Of a stretch of 64,000 nt of DNA, positions 59,666 to 64,000 are shown piece by piece. Position numbers and translations under genes: made by a program. The DNA lies in assembly GCF_900156315.1 (NCBI RefSeq), contig NZ_FTNI01000025.1, positions 62,001 to 126,000 of the forward strand. The letters run 5' to 3'. This stretch comes from Microbispora rosea (lineage in GTDB: Bacteria > Actinomycetota > Actinomycetes > Streptosporangiales > Streptosporangiaceae). Numbering within the stretch: position 1 is the first letter of the stretch; the number at the start of each line of letters is the position of its first letter. Under the pieces are notes generated by a model that was not told the DNA's origin, made no database searches, and was given only the letters and a program-made list of their open reading frames with translations.

Positions 59666-60571
59666 ATGTCCACGACCCGATTCACTCCCACGGTCCTGGC
59701 CCAGCTCGCTGCCCGGCTCACAGCGCGGGATCGCGAGTTGCTGCGGATGGTCAGAGACCAGCGTGTCCTGACTTCGACACAGATCGCCCAGATCGCCTTC
59801 GACACGGACGACGCCGCGCGCAAGCGCCTGCTCGCGCTGAACCACATGGGCGTGCTCGACCGCTTCCGGCCCAACCTGCCGCCGGGCATGGGCACCGCGC
59901 CGTACCACTACGTCCTCGGTCCTGCCGGGGCGGCGGTGCTCGCCTCGGAGGACGGCGTGGACCCGAGCACCTCCGGCTACCGCCGAGAGCGTGTGCTGTC
60001 GATCGCCTATAGCCAGCGTCTCGCGCACACCGTCGGTACCAACGGCTTCGGGGCCGAGTTGCGAGCCTTCGCGCGGCGCTACGAGGACGCCGAACTGCTC
60101 GACTGGTGGCCGGAGGACCGTTGCACCACTATCTGGGGCGACACCGTCCGGCCCGACGCGTACGGCCGATGGCGCCAGGGTGAGCACTCCGTCGACTTCT
60201 TCCTCGAATACGACACCGGCAGCGAGCCGCTGGACCGCGTCGTGCGGAAGCTCGACGGATATGCGGCACTGAGCAAGGCCACCCGGGTCATCACCCCCGT
60301 CCTCTTCTGGGTGCAGGGCGAGCGGCGCGAGGTGAATCTCCGGCGCAAGCTCGTGCAGCAACCGGCGAACGCCTACGTGCCGATCGCCACCGGCAACCCG
60401 TCCGTGCTCGTCGGCCCCGTGGACGACGGGCCCGCAGGAGAGAAGTGGCTGCCCTCGGACACCGAGGGGCCTCGACTCCGTCTAGCCGGCCTGGCCCTGC
60501 ACTGGCCTGATTTGGGATCGCGCGCGACCGCGGCACCGCCTGAGAACCCGGCCCGGGAGGTTGGCGAATGA
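59666..60571 (+). CDS. Replication-relaxation family protein
   Basis: 301 residues. An N-terminal winged helix, RDRELLRMVRDQRVLTSTQIAQIAF, and the FLEYDTGSEPLDRVVRKLDGYAAL stretch match the Replic_Relax family, found on actinomycete plasmids and integrative elements. It may help replication or nicking of the element. It overlaps the next gene by four bases. Confidence 0.85.
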   Translation: MSTTRFTPTVLAQLAARLTARDRELLRMVRDQRVLTSTQIAQIAFDTDDAARKRLLALNHMGVLDRFRPNLPPGMGTAPYHYVLGPAGAAVLASEDGVDPSTSGYRRERVLSIAYSQRLAHTVGTNGFGAELRAFARRYEDAELLDWWPEDRCTTIWGDTVRPDAYGRWRQGEHSVDFFLEYDTGSEPLDRVVRKLDGYAALSKATRVITPVLFWVQGERREVNLRRKLVQQPANAYVPIATGNPSVLVGPVDDGPAGEKWLPSDTEGPRLRLAGLALHWPDLGSRATAAPPENPAREVGE

Positions 60572-61800
60572 TCGCCGAGACCGGTCTGGGAGCCAAGGCT
60601 GTGATCGCTGGAGGGGGCATCGTGTCGGGTATCGCGTTGATCGCCGGGGTGGCCGGCGGTGCGAAGGTCGCCGCGACCTCCGGCGATACCGCGGCGTTCT
60701 GCTCGCACGTCCAGCCGAGCACTACGACGGCAGCGGCCGACCTGATCGGCGAGCAGGCGACGAACGCGCGCATCATCGTGGACACGGCGACCGCCATGGG
60801 GCTCCCCCGCCGCGCCGCGGTCATCGGGATTGCGACGGCTCTGCACGAGTCCGGCCTGAAGAACGACGTGGTTGGGGACCACGGGACGTCCTTCGGGGTC
60901 TTCCAGCAGCGCCCCGTCAGCGGGTGGGGGACCAAGGCCGAGGTGACCGACCCCCGCTACGCAGCAAGGGCGTTTTTCTCCCGGCTGGTCAGGGTGCCTA
61001 ACTGGTCATCGCTGCCGCTCACCAAGGTGGCCGCGATCGTCCAAAAGCCTCGGGAGGATCTGCGCGGCGAGTACGCGAAGCACGAACCCCTGGCCGAGAA
61101 GATCGTGGACCAGCTGAGGGGACCGCAAAGCGCCAACAGCACGGCCCTGGAGCTTGGTCTTCCGCCGCACGAACTGCAGGACATACGGGCCAGCGTTCAG
61201 GCCGCCGCTTCACTCGGGGTTCCCCGCGAGGCAATCGTGGCCGATCTTGCCTCTCGCCTCGGGCAAGGCGACCGGGACCGCACAGGATCAGAGAGGAAGG
61301 CTGAGGAGATCCTCAATGGGGTTCAGCTCGAGCTGTGCGGTCCGCTGGGCGAACTCCCTGCGGGTATCGACCTCGGAGCCGGCCGAGGAGTGATAGCCGT
61401 GCAAGCTGCACTCGGCATGCGCGGAGTGCCGTACTCCTGGGGTGGCGGTGGCTCGAACGGGCCGAGCTACGGCATCGGTCGCGGCGCCGGCACCAAAGGG
61501 TTCGACTGCTCGGGGCTCGCCGAATACGCCTGGAGCAAGGCTGGTGTCAGCATCGGCGGCCACACCTCGGTTCAGTGGACCTCCGGCGTTCACGTACCGC
61601 GGCCTCAGATCAGGGCCGGTGACCTGCTCTTCTTCGCGACGAATCCACGGAACCCGTCGACCATTCACCACGTGGGGATCGCGTTGGACGACACCCGAAT
61701 GGTTCACGCGCCGTCCACCGGCAGCACCGTCCGCGTGGACACCTGGGTCGGAAACCCGTATCGAGAACGGGAGTTCGCCGGAGCCGTCCGCCCTCGCTGA
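60568..61800 (+). CDS. Lysozyme-like plus NlpC/P60 cell-wall hydrolase (VirB1-like)
   Basis: 410 residues. An N-terminal membrane helix (about 10-32) is followed by a lysozyme-like region with ALHESGLKN and SFGVFQQRPVSGWGT (about 90-125). The C-terminal NlpC/P60 peptidase has the catalytic FDCSGLAEYAW Cys and IHHVGIAL His. Such two-domain enzymes locally open the wall for conjugation. It is the last gene of the transfer operon. Confidence 0.9.
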   Translation: MIAETGLGAKAVIAGGGIVSGIALIAGVAGGAKVAATSGDTAAFCSHVQPSTTTAAADLIGEQATNARIIVDTATAMGLPRRAAVIGIATALHESGLKNDVVGDHGTSFGVFQQRPVSGWGTKAEVTDPRYAARAFFSRLVRVPNWSSLPLTKVAAIVQKPREDLRGEYAKHEPLAEKIVDQLRGPQSANSTALELGLPPHELQDIRASVQAAASLGVPREAIVADLASRLGQGDRDRTGSERKAEEILNGVQLELCGPLGELPAGIDLGAGRGVIAVQAALGMRGVPYSWGGGGSNGPSYGIGRGAGTKGFDCSGLAEYAWSKAGVSIGGHTSVQWTSGVHVPRPQIRAGDLLFFATNPRNPSTIHHVGIALDDTRMVHAPSTGSTVRVDTWVGNPYREREFAGAVRPR

Positions 61801-61962
61801 CGTCTTCACCTATCTCGACCTGGGCTGACGGCCCCCGCACAAGTGGCCCTCGCGGCATCAGCGGTCAGCCCGTATCACCACGACCACGTCACTGCTGAGC
61901 CGTACCCAACACGGCCCGGTAGCGGTCGCCCATTCCCAGAAACACCACTTCGGAGGTTACTC

Positions 61963-62316
61963 ATGTCCAAAATCATCACGCTCGTGGCCGCTCTGCTCGC
62001 CGTTGTCACGCTCGCGTCCCCTGCCGCTGCTAACGGCCCCGGCTGGAGCGACGGTGACAGTCGGTACGGCTACGTCCAGGTGAGCGCCGACCGCAAGCAC
62101 ATCAAGGTCTGCGACAGCTACGCCGACAAGACGTCCGTCTACGTCGAGTACGCCACCACCTACCTGCTCAAGCACACCGTGAAGGACGAGAAGGGCGGGG
62201 ACTTCGAATGTGGCGAGGACAGCGTCTTCTTCGGGACGATCACCGTCTTCAAGATCTGCTTCCGGCACAACCACGTCAGCCGCGAGTGCAACAACCCCGT
62301 CTGGATCAAGCGGTAG
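61963..62316 (+). CDS. Small secreted cysteine-containing protein
   Basis: 117 residues, not recognised. A signal peptide (1-23, ending ASPAAA) precedes a mature part of about 94 residues with four Cys (KVCDS, FECGE, KICFR, RECNN), probably two disulfides. ATG follows CGGAGG. Carried on the element after the transfer operon; role unknown. Confidence 0.65.
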   Translation: MSKIITLVAALLAVVTLASPAAANGPGWSDGDSRYGYVQVSADRKHIKVCDSYADKTSVYVEYATTYLLKHTVKDEKGGDFECGEDSVFFGTITVFKICFRHNHVSRECNNPVWIKR

Positions 62317-62521
62317 CTCAGGCAGCCTCTGCAGGCCAGCTCTGTCCGCTGAACCCTTAGCCGCAGGTGAAGAAGGAATGGACCGGCGGGGGGAGCAACT
62401 CCAGAGAGCGGCTCCAAAGTGACGACCTCGCCGGTCCGTCAGTTGAAAACCCGCAGAGAGTCCTCGCCCGCGTCGTACGCCCGCGATCTATCCGCTATGT
62501 CTCGGAAGAACCACTTTTATC
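62317..62521. other. Intergenic region with long inverted repeat
   Basis: GGACCGGCG (62380-62388) and CGCCGGTCC (62429-62437) are 40 bases apart, with an inner GGAGC/GCTCC pair. Possible terminator or structured leader. Confidence 0.4.
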
Positions 62522-62701
62522 GTGACCGCTCCGCCGAAGGACTCCGCACGTCCTCTGCCTGTTGATCTCATCGATGGCCCCACCGGCCTGCTCTATCTGA
62601 TCCCGTACGCCCCGCTCACCCTCGACGACTGCGAGGCGCTGTCCGCGATTCTGGCCGCCCGAGTGGCCGCGATGCGCCCTCTCACGTCAGAGGGTGGGTG
62701 A
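62522..62701 (+). CDS. Small hypothetical protein
   Basis: 59 codons from GTG to TGA. The peptide contains VDLIDGPTGLLYLIPYAPLTLDD and a helical end, with G/C-rich third positions, so it looks coding. No clear ribosome site. Family not identified. Confidence 0.45.
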   Translation: MTAPPKDSARPLPVDLIDGPTGLLYLIPYAPLTLDDCEALSAILAARVAAMRPLTSEGG

Positions 62702-62795
62702 GCATGGGGTTCGGGCTGCCGCCGGCCTCAATCCGACGTAGGCTCATGAGCGACCGCTCTCACCGTTTTCTTGGTCGATTGCAGTGAGGCAGGTC

Positions 62796-62822
62796 AGGGC
62801 CGGTCCCTCTGGGGCCGGCCCT
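62796..62822 (+). terminator. Hairpin terminator
   Basis: AGGGCCGG pairs with CCGGCCCT; an inner CCC/GGG extends the stem. Confidence 0.6.
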
Positions 62823-62847
62823 CTCAGCAGTAACGAGCTCGTCCCCC

Positions 62848-62927
62848 ACCTGTCCGTCTTGCCTTAGATACAACTCATCCAGCCTCGCCGGACAGGTTGA
62901 CCGAAATTAGGTCCGTCGAGCCTGTCC
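62848..62927. promoter_or_regulatory. Repeated CCTGTCC motif before the pentapeptide gene
   Basis: ACCTGTCCG (62848-62856), CGGACAGGT inverted (62889-62897) and CCTGTCC (62921-62927). Possibly an operator. Confidence 0.4.
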
Positions 62928-63040
62928 AGGCATCGGACGGGAGGCACTCTTGAGTCACCTCAGCCCCTCGTGGGGATGGAGGAGTAGATGCCGCTCGGTG
63001 GTGGTTTCAAGATGGCTCGTTCTGTAGTAGATACGAGAGT

Positions 63041-64000
63041 ATGCGGAGCGACACTTTTCCCGCTTGGGCTATCTGCTCCCACCAAGCTGAGGGTTGCCTC
63101 GGTATCCAGATAGAGCCCTTTGGTCGATGCCTTGCACACCTGGAGCCTGAGGAACTTGAGGCGGCTCTCGAAAGATACCATCCCGGTGCAGATATAGATA
63201 TATCCGGCACACGCATTGATGCCCGGTTGCTAGGCATGCTGCTCGCTGCATTTTGTGAAAAAGGAGAAGACCCTACCTTCGGTGACGCCAGGTTTCGCCA
63301 GACACATTTCGCTTCCATAGCCAAATTTGGCGCTACCAAATTCCTTGGTGACGTTTACTTTGTGGAAGCGCGATTTGATCGTGGGGCGCGTTTCGGTGCA
63401 GCGCTTTTTCAAGGCAATGTGAGGTTCGGTCATGCTCAATTCGGTAGAGATAACTATGTTGTAGATGCTCGCTTCGGAGGTGCGCACTTCTGTCGTGACG
63501 TCCGGTTTGGCGATGTGAAAGTCAGTGGATCCTTGATACTGAGCCACTGCCAGTTCGATCAAGGCATACATCTCGGCTCATTCCATGTGAGGGATCTCAA
63601 TTTAGATGAGGCGCACTACAATGCGCATGTCGTGGTGGAGGCGACTGCTCGACGTCTTACTGCTCGCAAAACCGTATTTCAGGAAGGCGCGACCCTTCGG
63701 CTAGACGGTGTAGAGCAATGCGCTCTCGATCAGGCTGTTTTAGGCGGTCCTTCCGCCATATTCGGTCACCCCAGATGCAAGGTCACCTCACTGCGAGACA
63801 CCGACCTTGGGCAGCTAGTTCTCGCCGACGTTGACTTAAGTAGTTGTCAGTTTTCTGGCAGCCATAGCCTGGATAAACTTCGCCTCGAAGGGCGAATAAA
63901 ATTTGGCCGCACTCCGTCCGGTCTACACCTAGGGATGCACTGGATCCCAATTTGGTGGTGGACCCGCCGTCAAATTCTCGCGGAAGAAGCTGCCTGGCGG
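63041..64000 (+). CDS. Pentapeptide-repeat protein (partial, runs past the window)
   Basis: 320 codons without a stop to the window end. The first 60 residues hold CSHQAEGCLGIQIEPFGRCLAHLEPEELEAALERYHPGADI. From about 80 onward the sequence follows a five-residue period of the ARFxx/AxFxx type (FGDARF, AKFGATKF, ARFDRGARFGAALF, VRFGHAQF), giving a right-handed beta-helix. It becomes hydrophobic at WIPIWWWTRRQ near the end. Base composition is strikingly A+T-rich (26/60 G+C at 63301-63360). The open frame extends upstream to a TGA at 62951; ATG 63041 is the first start. Function unknown. Confidence 0.8.
   Translation, partial: MRSDTFPAWAICSHQAEGCLGIQIEPFGRCLAHLEPEELEAALERYHPGADIDISGTRIDARLLGMLLAAFCEKGEDPTFGDARFRQTHFASIAKFGATKFLGDVYFVEARFDRGARFGAALFQGNVRFGHAQFGRDNYVVDARFGGAHFCRDVRFGDVKVSGSLILSHCQFDQGIHLGSFHVRDLNLDEAHYNAHVVVEATARRLTARKTVFQEGATLRLDGVEQCALDQAVLGGPSAIFGHPRCKVTSLRDTDLGQLVLADVDLSSCQFSGSHSLDKLRLEGRIKFGRTPSGLHLGMHWIPIWWWTRRQILAEEAAWR

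Noticed and set aside
62960..63571. Minus-strand ORFs in the A+T-rich end
   Set aside because: The plus strand carries an unbroken pentapeptide-repeat frame; the minus frames are its shadows.
47037..64000. Integrase or transposase genes
   Set aside because: None of the frames shows integrase, transposase or relaxase motifs.

Overview
The window is one contiguous stretch of a high-G+C actinomycete chromosome spanning the replication origin. The gene order (trxBA, parB, parA, rsmG, jag, yidC, yidD, rnpA, rpmH, dnaA, oriC, dnaN, gnd, recF, DUF721, gyrB, gyrA, DUF3566, tRNA-Ile) is the classical actinobacterial origin arrangement. Gene content and the short decarboxylating 6-phosphogluconate dehydrogenase between dnaN and recF suggest Streptosporangiales or a near relative. 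That placement is inference; no rRNA or other decisive marker is present.

Left arm (1-25.9 kb), mostly housekeeping: an endonuclease IV-like protein, two GT87-type membrane mannosyltransferases, a class A penicillin-binding protein with a long disordered N-terminus, a DUF5318 protein, a PadR repressor coupled to myo-inositol-phosphate synthase, IPP isomerase, an MFS exporter, bioA, a CCA-adding enzyme, a YbaK-type deacylase, and an envelope/stress cluster (DUF6049, murJ, a MurJ-linked pseudokinase, sigM, an anti-sigma factor, trxB, trxA). A GNAT protein and a PLP aminotransferase follow. Regulatory sites include a PadR operator lying on the predicted start of its own promoter and a SigR-type promoter before trxB.

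Origin region (26-47 kb): a ddl-type ATP-grasp ligase, parAB with three perfect parS sites, the rpmH-rnpA-yidD-yidC-jag operon, dnaA, a 0.5-kb oriC rich in DnaA boxes, then dnaN, gnd, recF, DUF721, gyrB, gyrA and DUF3566. Intergenic space around parAB is unusually long and carries a dispersed repeat of about 110 bp in three copies. DnaA boxes also occur inside the coding sequence of dnaA domain II.

Accessory region (47-64 kb): this begins right after tRNA-Ile(GAT). First comes a translationally coupled two-gene module, an unknown protein with winged-helix-like segments plus a PD-(D/E)xK nuclease-like protein. It is followed by an excisionase-like HTH protein and a beta-class DNA methyltransferase. 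Divergent from these is a compact type IV secretion/conjugation operon: a sigma-like domain fused to a VirB2-like pilin, VirB6-like, PrgI/VirB3-like, VirB4-like, a coupling ATPase, a replication-relaxation protein and a lysozyme-NlpC/P60 enzyme. A small secreted protein, a short ORF and the start of an A+T-rich pentapeptide-repeat gene end the window. No integrase, relaxase or right attachment site is visible, so the element probably continues past 64 kb. The best candidates for something undescribed are the nuclease module, the sigma-pilin fusion and the repeat array in the divergent promoter region.
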